Shown: positions 26,366-35,868, counted from the first letter of the stretch. The stretch: 64,000 nt of DNA from Myxococcales bacterium (GCA_016212965.1 JACRDA010000276.1:83967-147966), one strand, 5' to 3'. Notes: generated by a model not told the origin, from the sequence alone. Numbers and translations are program-made.

Positions 26366-27511
26366 GTGATCGGTCCTTGCGTGCTCGCTCGGTGTGGCCT
26401 CGGGCTCCTCGTCCTCGGGGCGTGCGGGCCCGCGGGGGCGCGTGGCCCGAGCGGCGGCGCGCACGGGGCGGCGCCCGTGCTCGAGGTGGGAGCGGCCGCC
26501 GGGAGCGCGTCGTCCGGGCCTGCCGAGCTCGTGCCGCCGGCTGCGAGCGCGGTCTCCCCGCCGCCGACCGTCGTCCCGGACGCGGGTGCGGTCCTGCCCG
26601 ACGCCATGGCCTGGTACGGGACCGTCGGCGGGCGCCGCTTCGCCCTCGCGATGGAGAAGCGCGGGGACGCCGTGACCTTCCGCTCGGTCGACGCGCAGCC
26701 GCCCTTCGAGCTCGCGGGCACCCTGCGGGGCGACGAGCTCTCGGTCCACGAGACGACGGCCACGGGCACGCTCGCGGGCGCGGTGACGGCCCGGTTCGAG
26801 GCGACGGACGCGACGCGGGAGCTCGCCGTGCTGGTCGCGGACCGCGACGCCCTGTGGCTGGTCGAGGATCTCGCCCCGGCGGCGGGCGTGCGCGTCGTGC
26901 GGCGGCGCATCGATCGGAGCGAGCCCGGCCTCGAGGTGCACACCGAGTACCTCGAGCTACCCGACAAGGAATTCGCGGCGCTCGATCTGTGGCTGCAAGA
27001 GACGGCGCACTACCACGAGCCCGAGGTCGAGGCCGGGGCCCGCGAGCTCGTGAACGAGGCGCGGCGCGTGAACCCCGCGGTCGATCCGCGCGACGTTCGC
27101 GGCGCGGGGCTCGAGGTGGCGACGGAGCTCGTGTACGCCGGCCGGCGCTACGTGAGCGTGCTCCAGGAGCAGAGCTCCTACACGGGCTCGGGCGCCCACC
27201 CGATGAACAACACCTGGTGCCGCACCTGGGATCGCCGGACCGGCAAGATGCTCGGCATGGCCGACATCTTCGCCGTCGCCGACGTCGGCGCCGCGGTGCG
27301 CGCGGGCCTCGGCGGCCTCGCCGGCATCTCGGAGGTCGACCCGAGCGATGCCGACATCGCGCGCGCGACCGAGCCCGACGCGCGCGTGTGCCTGACGCGC
27401 CGGGGCGTGTGGCTCTACTTCGACCTCGCGCACGCCGTGCACGCGCTCGACGGGATCGCGGTGCCGTACGAGCGGCTCGCGGGCGTGCTGCGGCCCGGGA
27501 TCGTGCCGTGA
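26366..27511 (+). CDS. lipoprotein with DUF3298-like C-terminal domain
   Basis: 381 residues from the GTG at 26366; an in-frame GTG at 26318 would add 16 residues. The signal LARCGLGLLVLGAC ends in a lipobox. A Pro/Ala/Gly linker precedes a small beta domain (WYGTVGGRRFALAMEKRGDA, LAGTLRGDELSVHETT) and a C-terminal domain with SSYTGSGAHPMNNTWCRTWD then RRTGKMLGMADIF, the pattern of DUF3298/RsiV-type domains (gAHg...t.d..tGk.l.l.d.F). RsiV uses this fold to bind lysozyme; here only the fold is inferred. Probably periplasmic or surface-exposed. Convergent with the U32 gene. Confidence 0.75.
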   Translation: MIGPCVLARCGLGLLVLGACGPAGARGPSGGAHGAAPVLEVGAAAGSASSGPAELVPPAASAVSPPPTVVPDAGAVLPDAMAWYGTVGGRRFALAMEKRGDAVTFRSVDAQPPFELAGTLRGDELSVHETTATGTLAGAVTARFEATDATRELAVLVADRDALWLVEDLAPAAGVRVVRRRIDRSEPGLEVHTEYLELPDKEFAALDLWLQETAHYHEPEVEAGARELVNEARRVNPAVDPRDVRGAGLEVATELVYAGRRYVSVLQEQSSYTGSGAHPMNNTWCRTWDRRTGKMLGMADIFAVADVGAAVRAGLGGLAGISEVDPSDADIARATEPDARVCLTRRGVWLYFDLAHAVHALDGIAVPYERLAGVLRPGIVP

Positions 27512-27517
27512 GGGGCG

Positions 27518-28711
27518 TCACCACTTCGCGGTCATGAACTCGTCCACGAGCTCGCCGACCTCGCCGACGAGCCGGTCGGCCTCGGCGCGGTCGTAGCGCA
27601 CGGCCTTGTCGGCGAAGCGGTGGCAGTAGCGGCAGTCGTCGCAGAAGGTCTCGGCGCAGTCGATCTTCCGGAAGCCCTCGAGGAAGTTGCCGAGGGCCGC
27701 GTTGTCGATGACGACGCCGAGCCCGAGCATGCGCTGGCGCAGCCGGATCATGCGCACGCTCAGGCGCCGCTCGGCAGAGTCGAGCAGGGGCAGGCGCTTC
27801 TTGCTCGCGGCCTCGAGGCTCGGGTGGAAGCCGGCCGGGTCGCCGAACGTCTCGAGCGACACGATGTCGAGCAGGTTGCCGTCGTAGCGCCGGGCGGCGT
27901 AGGCGCGCGCCGCGCGCAGCAGCCACGGCGTCCCGCGCGAGCGGTCGATGATCTTGAACTCGTCGTAGCCGAGCTCCTCGTAGACGTGGAGATCCTCCGG
28001 GCGGATCCAGCGGCTCATGAGGAACTGCTCGGGCTCGACGAGACGCCGGCGCGCGCACTGCCACAGGTAGGAGTCGAGCAGCGTGTGGGTCTCGTGCTGG
28101 CCCGCGCCCTCTTGCGAGGCGTGCCCCACGCTGGCGGCGTGCTCGGCGAGGTAGCTGCAGTGGTAGATGCACGAGATGTTCGCGAACAGGGTGAGGCCGC
28201 ACGAGACGCCGGCGCGGATGCGCTCGAGGGCCCGGAAATCGCGATTGAACTCGCTGTAGGGCAGGATGAGCGGGTCGACGCCGAGCGACTCCTGGTACTT
28301 CAGCCGCGGCAGGTTCGTGGCCCAGCTGAGCACGCTGCCGCGGATGGCGAGGTCCGGGAAGTTGCGCCGTACCAGGGCGACGAGCGCGAGGTTCGAGATC
28401 GACACGCTGTCGACCCCCATCTCGACGAGCCGGCCGACGAAGGCGAGCAGGCGCTCCTTGCCCTCGTGCGTCTGCTCGAGGTTGCCGAGGCAAGGAGCGT
28501 TGATGAGGTAGCAGAAGGACAGGCCGCGCTCGCGGGCCGCTCGGACGTAGGCCGTCGCGGTCGCCCAGTCGACCTCGGGCACGACCGCCCCCGCGCGGCC
28601 GCCGCCGACGAGATCGTACGGGAGCTTCGCGTAGATCGAGGTCACCTCGGGGATGTCGGCGAGCCCGTCGAGGAGCGCGGGGTCCCAGTTGGCAGCGACG
28701 CTGAGCTTCAT
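27518..28711 (-). CDS. U32 peptidase-like protein (UbiU/UbiV/YrrN-type fold)
   Basis: 397 residues. The TIM-barrel features of the U32 family are visible: WATATAYVRAARERGLSFCYLINAPCLG, GVDSVSISNLALVALVRRNFPDLAIRGS, and the segment LFANISCIYHCSYLAEH with paired Cys that in UbiU/UbiV bind a [4Fe-4S] cluster. A second Cys cluster near the C terminus (DCAETFCDDCRYCHRFADK) is unusual and could hold another cluster. Characterised relatives are collagenase-like peptidases, RNA hydroxylases (RlhA, TrhP) and anaerobic ubiquinone hydroxylases. The reaction here is unknown. It lies 22 bp downstream of a class I methyltransferase in the same direction, suggesting a two-step modification. Confidence 0.78.
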   Translation of the reverse strand: MKLSVAANWDPALLDGLADIPEVTSIYAKLPYDLVGGGRAGAVVPEVDWATATAYVRAARERGLSFCYLINAPCLGNLEQTHEGKERLLAFVGRLVEMGVDSVSISNLALVALVRRNFPDLAIRGSVLSWATNLPRLKYQESLGVDPLILPYSEFNRDFRALERIRAGVSCGLTLFANISCIYHCSYLAEHAASVGHASQEGAGQHETHTLLDSYLWQCARRRLVEPEQFLMSRWIRPEDLHVYEELGYDEFKIIDRSRGTPWLLRAARAYAARRYDGNLLDIVSLETFGDPAGFHPSLEAASKKRLPLLDSAERRLSVRMIRLRQRMLGLGVVIDNAALGNFLEGFRKIDCAETFCDDCRYCHRFADKAVRYDRAEADRLVGEVGELVDEFMTAKW

Positions 28712-28733
28712 GGCATGGCCTTCGAGGCGCGGC

Positions 28734-29396
28734 TCACCGCGACTTGTCGCCCGTCACGCACAGGCCGATGGGCGTCTCGACGACGCTGCAGCCCGCGAGC
28801 CCCGCCGCCGCGAGCAGCGCCCGCACCTCGGCCGCCGTGTAGGCCGCTGCGAGCGAGGCGTGCAGGCCGTCGAGCACGACGGCGCTCGTCATGCGCTGCT
28901 CGAGGAAGCCCCGGGCCTTCCGAGACACGTCGCGGCGCAGATCGGACACCCACAGGCGCCCTCCCGGTCCGAGCACGCGCCACAGCTCGCCGAAGGCGGT
29001 GGCGGGCTCGTTCCACTCGTGCAGCGAGCGGCTCGAGAAGACCGCGTCGAAGGCGCCGTCCTCGAAGGGCACGGCGGTCGCCGAGCCGAGGACGTAGCGG
29101 GCCCGCCCCGCGAGGGCGAGCTCCGCGGCGTGCCGCTCGGCGACGGCCAGCATGTCCGGACTCGTGTCGAGCCCGACGAGCTCGGTCGCGTGCGTGCGGA
29201 GGAGCCACTCGAGCCCGAGGTAGCCCGGGCCCGAGCCGACCTCGAGCGCGCGCCCCGCCGCGATGCCGGCCGCGAGCAGCGCCGGCGTCTCGAGCCAGCC
29301 CTTGGCGCGCAGAGCGGCCTGCATGCGGTCGTAGGCCTCGACGTGGTCGCGGCCCTCGGTCGTGCGGTCCGTCTCGGGCACCCTCGCCGCGGTCAT
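28734..29396 (-). CDS. class I SAM-dependent methyltransferase
   Basis: 220 residues. SAM-binding motif I is ALEVGSGPGYLGLEWL, motif II acidic residue in ELVGLDTSPDMLAVAERHA, then GSATAVPFEDGAFDAVFSSR with the post-II loop and LWRVLGPGGRLWVSDLRRD as motif III. This is the UbiE/methyltransferase-11 pattern, acting on small molecules. The ATG at 29396 gives a plain soluble enzyme. It sits between a hybrid sensor kinase (upstream, 8 bp gap) and a U32-type protein (downstream, 22 bp gap), all reverse strand, so it is likely part of the same transcript. Substrate unknown; a quinone or lipid is a guess from the U32 partner. Confidence 0.85.
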   Translation of the reverse strand: MTAARVPETDRTTEGRDHVEAYDRMQAALRAKGWLETPALLAAGIAAGRALEVGSGPGYLGLEWLLRTHATELVGLDTSPDMLAVAERHAAELALAGRARYVLGSATAVPFEDGAFDAVFSSRSLHEWNEPATAFGELWRVLGPGGRLWVSDLRRDVSRKARGFLEQRMTSAVVLDGLHASLAAAYTAAEVRALLAAAGLAGCSVVETPIGLCVTGDKSR

Positions 29397-29404
29397 GAGC
29401 CTAG

Positions 29405-32149
29405 CTAGCGCCCGGTCGCTGCCGGGGCAAGCGGGGCGCCGGCCGGCCCCCGCGCGCGCGCCTCGGCGAGGAGGCGCGCGAGGAGCTCCTCGAGCTCGCT
29501 CGCCGGGTAGGGCTTGGGCAAGCTCGCCGAGAAGCCGTAGCGCGCGGGCTCGGCCATCACCGGATCGTCGGAGTAGCCGCTGCTCGCGACGACGGGCACC
29601 GCGGTGTCGACCTTGCGCAGCTCGGCGACGGCCTCCCGGCCTCCCATGCCGCCCGGCACCGTGAGATCGAGCAGCACGAGCTCGAAGGGGTGCGCCTCGT
29701 CCCGGGCGCGCGCGAAGGCCGCGAGCGCCTCCTGCCCGCTTTGGGTGACCGTGACGGCGTAGCCCATCCGCCGGAGGATCCGCGCGGTCGTGGAGCTGAC
29801 GAGCGGTTCGTCGTCCATGAGCAGCACGCGGCCGCTCGCGCGCTCGGGCTCCTTCGCTACGCGCGCGGGCGGCGCGTCGGCGGGCGCCGAGGCGGGCAAG
29901 AGCACGTGGAAGGTCGTGCCCCGGCCGGGCTCCGATTCGACCTCGATGGTCCCGCCGTGCTTGCGCACGATGGCGTAGGCCGTGGCGAGCCCGAGGCCGA
30001 GCCCGTCCCTCTTGGTCGAGAAGAAGGGCTCGAAGATGCGCTGCCGGGCCTCGGGCGCGATGCCCGTGCCCGTGTCCGAAACGCTGACCCTCACGAACGC
30101 GCCCGGGCCGAGCCCGGCCACGGTGTTTGCCGCGAGCTCCACGTTGCGCGCGCGCACCGCGAGGGCCCCGCCCGCGGGGCTCGCCTGCAGCGCGTTGATG
30201 ACGAGGTTGTCGATGACCCGGGCGATCTGCGCACCGTCGATCTCGGCGCAACGCAGGTCGTCGGCGATGTCGAGGCGGCACTCGAGGCGCGCGCCCGACA
30301 GGGCGAAGGCGACGGCGTCCCGCACCACGCGTGCGACCGAGGTGCGGACACGCACCGGTGCCCCGCCCTTGGCGAAGGTGAGCAGCTGCTGGGTGAGCGC
30401 CCGGGCGCGCCCGAAGATGGCGAGGGCCTCGTCGACGTGCTCGCTCGGGTCCCGGTGGGACGCGGACGCCCGGCGGGCGAGCTCGAGGTGGCCGAACAGG
30501 CCGGAGAGCAGGTTGTTGAAGTCGTGCGCGATGCCGCCCGCGAGCAGCCCCACGGATTCGAGGCGCGCGGCGCGCTCCAGGCCCTCGACGATGCGGTACC
30601 GCTCGGTCATGTCGCGGAACACGAGCACCGTACCGACGACCCTGCCGGCCCCGTCGTGGATCGGTGCGCAGCTGTCCGCGATGGGCAGGCGGCGGCCGTC
30701 GCGCGCGAGGAGCACGACGCGGTCCGTGAGCTCCTGCGTCCGACCGGTCTCGAGCACGGCGTCGGCGAGGCTCCGCAGCGGCACGCCGGTCGCCTCGTCG
30801 ACCACGTGGAACACGGTCGGCAGGAGCTGACCCCGCGCGTCGTCCTGCCTCCAGCCCGTCAGGCGCTCGGCGACGCCGTTCAAGAGCTCCACCCGCCCCG
30901 CCGTGTCGGTCGTCACGACGCCGTCGCCGATGCTGCGCAGCGTGACGGCGAGGCGCTCCTTCTCCTCGGTGAGGAGCTGCTCGGCGCGCTTGCGGGTCGT
31001 GATGTCCTGGATGGTGCCGAACATGCAGAGGGCTCGGCCCGACGCGTCGCGCGTCACCTGCCCGAGGCCGTGCACCCAGCGGGTCTCGCCGTCGACCTCG
31101 CGCACGATGCGGTACTCGCGGTCGAAGGCGGCACCGTCGCGCAGCACCGCCCCCGAGAGGTAGTCGAGCATCGCGGCGCGCTCGTCGGGGTGCAGGAGCG
31201 CGCCCCAGCCCGCTACGTTCCTCGGGTAGGCCGGGCCGATGCCGAAGATGCGGTCGAGCTCGGCCGAGCTCGTCCACACGCCAGCCGCCACGTCGAGCTC
31301 GTAGTGTCCGACGTGGGCGGTGCGCTGCGACTCGGCGAGCAGGGCCTCGCTGTGGCGGCGCGTCTCCTCGGCGATCCGTGCCGCGGTCACGTCCTGGGCC
31401 GCGATCTGGACGCCGGTGACCTCGTGCCGGTCGTCGAAGATGGGCTCGTAGGTCGCCCTGAAGTGGCGCACGCCTTCGGGCAGCGGAACCGTGGTCTCGA
31501 AGGTCATGCTCGCGGGGGCGCGCAGGATGCTTCGCAGCCGCTCCTCGACCAGGGGGCCGAAGACGGGGCCGAAGAGCTCGGCCGGCCGCCTGCCGACGGC
31601 CTCGTCCGCCCGCCGGAACACGTCGGCCGCGCGTGTGTTCAGCGCCAGGAGGCGGCAGTCGCGGTCGAAGATCGAGCTCGCCGTGCCGGAGCTGTCGAAG
31701 ACCTGTCGGTAGCGCAACTCGCTCGCGCGGAGCGCCTCCTCGGCCCCTCGCCGGGCGCTCTGGTCGATCAGGATGGCCACGACCCGAGCGGGGCTCCCCG
31801 CCGCGGCGGGCCGCAGGGCGAGCGTGACCGCGCAGGGGAACGTGGAGCCGTCCCGGCGGCGGAGATCGAGCTCGCGCACCACACGCTGCCCGCCCGCGAG
31901 CAACTGGCGCAGGGCCTCCGCGAGCTCGTCGGGGCGGACCGACAGCGACCCGAGCGACAGGCCGCGCAGCGACTCGCAGGAGTCGTGGCCCAGCGCGCGG
32001 AGGGCGGCCTCGCTCGCGTAGCCGATCGCGCCCTGCGCGGACGCGACGATCACCGCGAGCCCGAGCAGGGTGGCGTGCCGGTCGATGGGGTCCGGCTCGG
32101 ACGGTGGCGCCTCGCGCGTCATGGGCTCCAGGTGCTGGCCGTGCGTCAC
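29405..32149 (-). CDS. multi-PAS hybrid histidine kinase
   Basis: 914 residues, no membrane segment. Four PAS-like domains: about 25-135, 145-275, 285-395 (PAS fold 3-like, RWVHGLGQVTRDASGRALCMFGTI) and 405-525 (GDGVVTTDTAGRVELLNGVA). Then a histidine kinase core with H542 in GGIAHDFNNLL, N box (NLVINALQASPAGG), G1 (VSDTGTGIAPEARQRIFEPF), G2 (GLGLGLATAYAIV). A C-terminal receiver domain (about 775-895) has the phospho-acceptor D828 in LLDLTVPGGMGG. The hybrid layout suggests a phosphorelay with a separate Hpt or regulator that is not in the neighbourhood. M10 is an alternative start. It is divergent from fdhD. Confidence 0.88.
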   Translation of the reverse strand: MTHGQHLEPMTREAPPSEPDPIDRHATLLGLAVIVASAQGAIGYASEAALRALGHDSCESLRGLSLGSLSVRPDELAEALRQLLAGGQRVVRELDLRRRDGSTFPCAVTLALRPAAAGSPARVVAILIDQSARRGAEEALRASELRYRQVFDSSGTASSIFDRDCRLLALNTRAADVFRRADEAVGRRPAELFGPVFGPLVEERLRSILRAPASMTFETTVPLPEGVRHFRATYEPIFDDRHEVTGVQIAAQDVTAARIAEETRRHSEALLAESQRTAHVGHYELDVAAGVWTSSAELDRIFGIGPAYPRNVAGWGALLHPDERAAMLDYLSGAVLRDGAAFDREYRIVREVDGETRWVHGLGQVTRDASGRALCMFGTIQDITTRKRAEQLLTEEKERLAVTLRSIGDGVVTTDTAGRVELLNGVAERLTGWRQDDARGQLLPTVFHVVDEATGVPLRSLADAVLETGRTQELTDRVVLLARDGRRLPIADSCAPIHDGAGRVVGTVLVFRDMTERYRIVEGLERAARLESVGLLAGGIAHDFNNLLSGLFGHLELARRASASHRDPSEHVDEALAIFGRARALTQQLLTFAKGGAPVRVRTSVARVVRDAVAFALSGARLECRLDIADDLRCAEIDGAQIARVIDNLVINALQASPAGGALAVRARNVELAANTVAGLGPGAFVRVSVSDTGTGIAPEARQRIFEPFFSTKRDGLGLGLATAYAIVRKHGGTIEVESEPGRGTTFHVLLPASAPADAPPARVAKEPERASGRVLLMDDEPLVSSTTARILRRMGYAVTVTQSGQEALAAFARARDEAHPFELVLLDLTVPGGMGGREAVAELRKVDTAVPVVASSGYSDDPVMAEPARYGFSASLPKPYPASELEELLARLLAEARARGPAGAPLAPAATGR

Positions 32150-32244
32150 GGATCGGTCGCCGGCCGAAGGCGAATCGTCCTACCGCCGGGACGCGCTGTC
32201 CAGTGGACGCCGCCGGGCGACGGGCTGCGCTACCATGCCGGGCG

Positions 32245-33069
32245 ATGGATCGGCAGGTGCGCGAGGTCGAGCTCCGCGCCGTGCGCGGCGCCGCGAGCGA
32301 GGTGCGCACGGACCTCGTCGCGTGCGAGGAGCCGCTCGAGATCCGGGTCGAGACGCCGGCCGGGGTCGTCGAGCGCATCGCCGTGACCATGCGCACGCCC
32401 GGCCACGACCTCGAGCTCGCGCTCGGCTTCCTGCTCACCGAGGGCGTCATCGACGCGCCCGTGGACCTCGGCGCGCCGCCGGCCCAGGAGCAGGCCGTGC
32501 TCGAGGGGCGCGGTCACGTGGTGACGGTGCGCTTGCGCCGCAGCGTCGATCTCGAGGTCCTGCGGCGCAACTTCTACACGACCTCGAGCTGCGGCGTGTG
32601 CGGCAAGGCCGCGATCGAGCGCGTCGAGCTCGCGGCTCCGGCGCTCGAGCCGGGTCCGCGCGTGCCGGCGGCGGTCGTGCGGTCGCTACCCGCGGCCCTG
32701 CGGGCGGCGCAGCCCGTGTTCGACCTCACGGGCGGCATCCACGCCACGGGCCTGTTCCGCGCCACGGGCGAGCTCGTCGTCGCGCGCGAGGACGTGGGCC
32801 GCCACAACGCGCTCGACAAGGTGCTCGGCCACGCGCTCTGCGCCGGCGCGGTGCCGCTCGCCACGAGCCTGCTCCTCGTGTCGGGGCGCGCGAGCTTCGA
32901 GCTCGTGCAGAAGGCGGCGATGGCGGGGGCGCCCATCCTGTGCGCCGTGTCGGCGCCCTCGAGCCTCGCGGTCGACGCCGCCCTGCGGCTCGGGTTGACG
33001 CTCGTCGCCTTTCTGCGCGGCGACGCCTTCCAGATCTACGCGCACCCCGAGCGGATCGAGCTCGGGTGA
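32245..33069 (+). CDS. fdhD: formate dehydrogenase accessory sulfurtransferase FdhD
   Basis: Cytosolic sulfur carrier that passes sulfur from a cysteine desulfurase to the molybdenum cofactor of formate dehydrogenase, required for activity. 274 residues. Visible motifs: MRTPGHDLELALGFLLTEG at the N-terminal part, the catalytic pair C116 and C119 in TSSCGVCGK, GIHATGLF, EDVGRHNALDKVLG (family signature) and SGRASFELVQKAAMAGAPI. The ATG at 32245 gives the usual N terminus. It lies 2.8 kb upstream of the formate dehydrogenase catalytic gene in the same direction, separated by an oxidoreductase and a membrane-type protein, and belongs functionally with it. Confidence 0.95.
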   Translation: MDRQVREVELRAVRGAASEVRTDLVACEEPLEIRVETPAGVVERIAVTMRTPGHDLELALGFLLTEGVIDAPVDLGAPPAQEQAVLEGRGHVVTVRLRRSVDLEVLRRNFYTTSSCGVCGKAAIERVELAAPALEPGPRVPAAVVRSLPAALRAAQPVFDLTGGIHATGLFRATGELVVAREDVGRHNALDKVLGHALCAGAVPLATSLLLVSGRASFELVQKAAMAGAPILCAVSAPSSLAVDAALRLGLTLVAFLRGDAFQIYAHPERIELG

Positions 33070-33373
33070 GTCACGTCCGTTCGGCGAATCGTCGCGAGGC
33101 GAGCGCCTCGCAAAGGGGACGAGCTTGCGCGCACGGCGTGCACTCGCGCGCAGCCCCAGCGCACGGCTCGCGCCGGGCCACGACCCCGACGTGCGGGCAG
33201 AGCGACCGGCGGCCTCCGGGCGTACTCGGAGTTCCTCGCCACCGCCGTGCGCTGCGACAGCCCTGCCGTCGCGGCGGTCCCACTTCTGCCGACCGGCAAT
33301 GGTGTGGCACCGCGCTTGCAGCTCTCGACCGCCCAGGCGCGCGCGAGGACGTGCCGCGCTGCAGGAGGTGACC
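33070..33373. other. intergenic region after fdhD
   Basis: 304 bp without a credible gene. It holds a GC hairpin at 33094-33111 near its left end and ends with GCAGGAGGTGACC, the ribosome-binding site of the next gene. Frames crossing it are Arg/Pro-rich and look non-coding. Confidence 0.5.
33094..33111 (+). terminator. hairpin after fdhD, possible terminator
   Basis: Perfect 7-bp stem with a 4-base loop (GCGAGGC-GAGC-GCCTCGC), 25 bases after the fdhD stop. No U-tract follows. Confidence 0.35.
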
Positions 33374-34972
33374 ATGAGCGGCGACGTCATCATCATCGGT
33401 GCCGGGATGGCCGGTCTATCGGCTGGCTGCTACGCGCAGATGAACGGCTACCAGAGCCGGATCTTCGAGTCCCACTTTCTGCCCGGCGGGCTTTGCACCG
33501 CCTGGAAACGCAAGGGCTACGTCTTCGACACGAGCATCCACATGCTGATGTCGTCGAGCTCGGGCATGTTCCACCGCCTGTGGCGGGAGCTCGGCGTCGT
33601 GCAGGGCAGGAAGTTCGTCCACCACGACGTGACGATGCGCATCGAGACGATGGGCAAGAAGGTCGACGTCTTCGCCGACCTCGAGCGCCTCGAGCGCGAG
33701 CTCCTGCTGCTGTCGCCCGGCGAAGCAGAGCGGATCCACGAGCTCGTGGGGATGGCTCGTCAGGTCGGCGGTTTCGAGCCGCCGATGGATCGGCCGCGCG
33801 AGCTCTGGCGGCCGCTCGATTACCTGAAGCAGCTGTGGACGATGGGGCGCCTGCTGCGAATCCTCCCGCGCGCCAGGGGGTCTCTGGCCGCCTACGCGGC
33901 GCAATGCAGCGATCCGGTCCTCGCCGAGGTCATTCGCCTGTTCGTCGACACGCCCGGCTGGCCGATGCCCGATACCCCGCTCGTCGGCGCGCTCATGGTG
34001 CTCGCGTCCTACCATGCGAAGAACGCGGGCACGCCGCTCGGTGGCTCGATCCGCGTCGCCCAGACGGTCGCGAAGCGCTACCGCGACCTCGGGGGCACCC
34101 TTCAGCTCAACAGCAGGGTGGACAAGATCCTGGTCGAGCGCGACCGGGCCGTCGGGATACGGCTCACGGACGGGTCCGAGCACCCGGCCGACGCCGTCCT
34201 CTCCGCCGTCGACGGTCGGGCGACGATCTTCGACATGCTCGAGGGTAAGTACGCGAGCCCGGAGCTCCGGCGCGTCTACGCGGACTGGAAGGTCTACCCG
34301 CCCCTGATCCAGGTCATGCTCGGCGTTGCCAGGGATCTGTCCGCGGAGCCGCATCACATCATCTTCGACCTGCCGCGCCCCATTCTCGTCGCGGGCCAGG
34401 CGCGGACGAAGCTCGATTTGCTCCACTACTGCCACGATCCGGCCATGGCCCCGCCCGGGAAGTCCGTGGTGCAGGTCTGGTACACGAGCCACCACGACTA
34501 CTGGTCCACGCTGCGGCTCGATGCCGAGGCCTACGCGGCCGAGAAGGGGCGGGTCGCCGACCTCACCGTCGCGGAGCTCGAGCGGCGCTGGCCCGGCTTC
34601 GCGGGGCAGGTGGAGGTCGTCGACGTGGCGACGCCGGTGACCTACGAGCGCTACACGGGCAACTGGCAGGGCTCCCCCGACGGCTGGTGCATCACCGCCG
34701 CGAACATGGGTACGGAGCTTCCGAAGCGGCTCCCGGGCCTCCGGCGCTTCTACATGGCGGGCCAGTGGACGCTGCCGTTCTCCGGCGTACCCGGGGCGGC
34801 CACGAGCGGGTGCCACGCGATCCAGCTCCTCTGCAAGGACGACCGAAAGAAGTTCGAGCGGCACGCTCCCGAGTCCGTCGACGCCGTGCACAGCCCCGAG
34901 TTCCACGACGAGGAGCCGGTCGAGCGGTCGAGGCCGGTGGCGGAGCCGCCGAGCCGCTCGCTGCACCATTAG
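33374..34972 (+). CDS. FAD-dependent oxidoreductase of the phytoene desaturase / CrtI-like superfamily
   Basis: 532 residues. The N terminus DVIIIGAGMAGLSAG is a dinucleotide-binding Rossmann motif, followed by IFESHFLPGGLCTAWKRKGY (glutamate binding the FAD ribose, then the family GG motif) and FDTSIHMLM. Central GGSIRVAQTVAKRYRDLGGT is the second signature of the CrtI/COG1233 family, and the C terminus FYMAGQWTLPFSGVPGAATS is the C-terminal FAD motif. Relatives desaturate, isomerise or saturate carotenoids, retinol and other polyprenoids; the substrate cannot be read from sequence. No carotenoid gene is adjacent. Start ATG 33374 with a strong AGGAGGTGA. Confidence 0.85.
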   Translation: MSGDVIIIGAGMAGLSAGCYAQMNGYQSRIFESHFLPGGLCTAWKRKGYVFDTSIHMLMSSSSGMFHRLWRELGVVQGRKFVHHDVTMRIETMGKKVDVFADLERLERELLLLSPGEAERIHELVGMARQVGGFEPPMDRPRELWRPLDYLKQLWTMGRLLRILPRARGSLAAYAAQCSDPVLAEVIRLFVDTPGWPMPDTPLVGALMVLASYHAKNAGTPLGGSIRVAQTVAKRYRDLGGTLQLNSRVDKILVERDRAVGIRLTDGSEHPADAVLSAVDGRATIFDMLEGKYASPELRRVYADWKVYPPLIQVMLGVARDLSAEPHHIIFDLPRPILVAGQARTKLDLLHYCHDPAMAPPGKSVVQVWYTSHHDYWSTLRLDAEAYAAEKGRVADLTVAELERRWPGFAGQVEVVDVATPVTYERYTGNWQGSPDGWCITAANMGTELPKRLPGLRRFYMAGQWTLPFSGVPGAATSGCHAIQLLCKDDRKKFERHAPESVDAVHSPEFHDEEPVERSRPVAEPPSRSLHH

Positions 34973-35113
34973 CCGAGCGCCGGTCGGCGGACGCGTGCGG
35001 GCAGGGGCTCGCGTCAAGGTGTCAAAGCGCGCGCCGTCGCGAATGGCGGCCGGCCGCCGGCTGTCTTCGGAGGCGCGCGTCGCGCTGGCGCGCGCCCACC
35101 CGAGGAGGACTCG

Positions 35114-35785
35114 ATGTCGCGACGCCGAGAGCTCGCCGCCTGCGCGGCCTTCGTCATCACGTGCGCGGGGGCGCGCACGCTCGATGCTGCCGAGCCGCCC
35201 CACGAGCCAGAGGTGCCGCCCGCTCCCGAGGCCGCGCTCGGCGATGTGCCGGCGTGGGCCGTCGTCGTGGCCGTCGGCCTCGCGGGCGGGCTGGCCAGCA
35301 ACGTCGCGGGACCGATCGGGGGCCTGGGGGGCCTGGGTCCGGCGCTTGGCGCCAGCGTCGAGCGCCGGGTCTTCGAGCGTGGCTGGCTCTTCTTGGACGC
35401 GGGCGGGAGCTACGCCCGCGCGGCCGACGGCTGGGGAGGGCAAGCGCGCTCCTTCGGCCTCGAGGGCTCGGTGGGCCTGCGCCACGCGCTCACCTCACCC
35501 GAGGTCCTCGAGGTGTCGTGGTACGCGGCGCTCGACGGCGGCTATGGCGAAAGCGCGTACGACGGCGCCGGCGAGGCCACGAGCGCGCGCGCGGGGGTCG
35601 AGGCGGGGCTCGTGCTCGACAAGGCGTTCGCCGACTGGTTCGGCCTCCGCCTGCGTACGAGCCTCGTCTCGGTCGGCTACGCGCGCACGGTCGCGAGCCC
35701 GGCCGACGGGCCGGAGAGCGTCGCCCGGTCGCTCGTCGCCTCGCGGTCGCTCGAGCCGCGCTTCGCGCTGCGGTTCGCGTTCTGA
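35114..35785 (+). CDS. probable outer-membrane beta-barrel protein
   Basis: 223 residues. A signal peptide (RRRELAACAAFVITCAGART, cleavage near ALDAAEP) and a Pro/Glu-rich linker are followed by a short hydrophobic Gly-rich strand pair and alternating polar/aromatic strands (GWLFLDAGGSYARAADG, FGLEGSVGLRHAL, VSWYAALDGGYGESAY, AGVEAGLVLDKAF, FGLRLRTSLVSVGYART) ending FALRFAF. The terminal aromatic residue and the strand pattern fit an 8- to 10-strand outer-membrane barrel inserted by BamA. Function unknown. It lies directly before the formate dehydrogenase genes, same direction, 83-bp gap. Confidence 0.7.
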   Translation: MSRRRELAACAAFVITCAGARTLDAAEPPHEPEVPPAPEAALGDVPAWAVVVAVGLAGGLASNVAGPIGGLGGLGPALGASVERRVFERGWLFLDAGGSYARAADGWGGQARSFGLEGSVGLRHALTSPEVLEVSWYAALDGGYGESAYDGAGEATSARAGVEAGLVLDKAFADWFGLRLRTSLVSVGYARTVASPADGPESVARSLVASRSLEPRFALRFAF

Positions 35786-35868
35786 GGGCCGCCGGGGCCG
35801 GCTGCCTCGCCCGTCGCGCTTGCCGCTCCGGGCCGGGGGCTCCTATCCTCGTCGACCGAGGCTCCACC

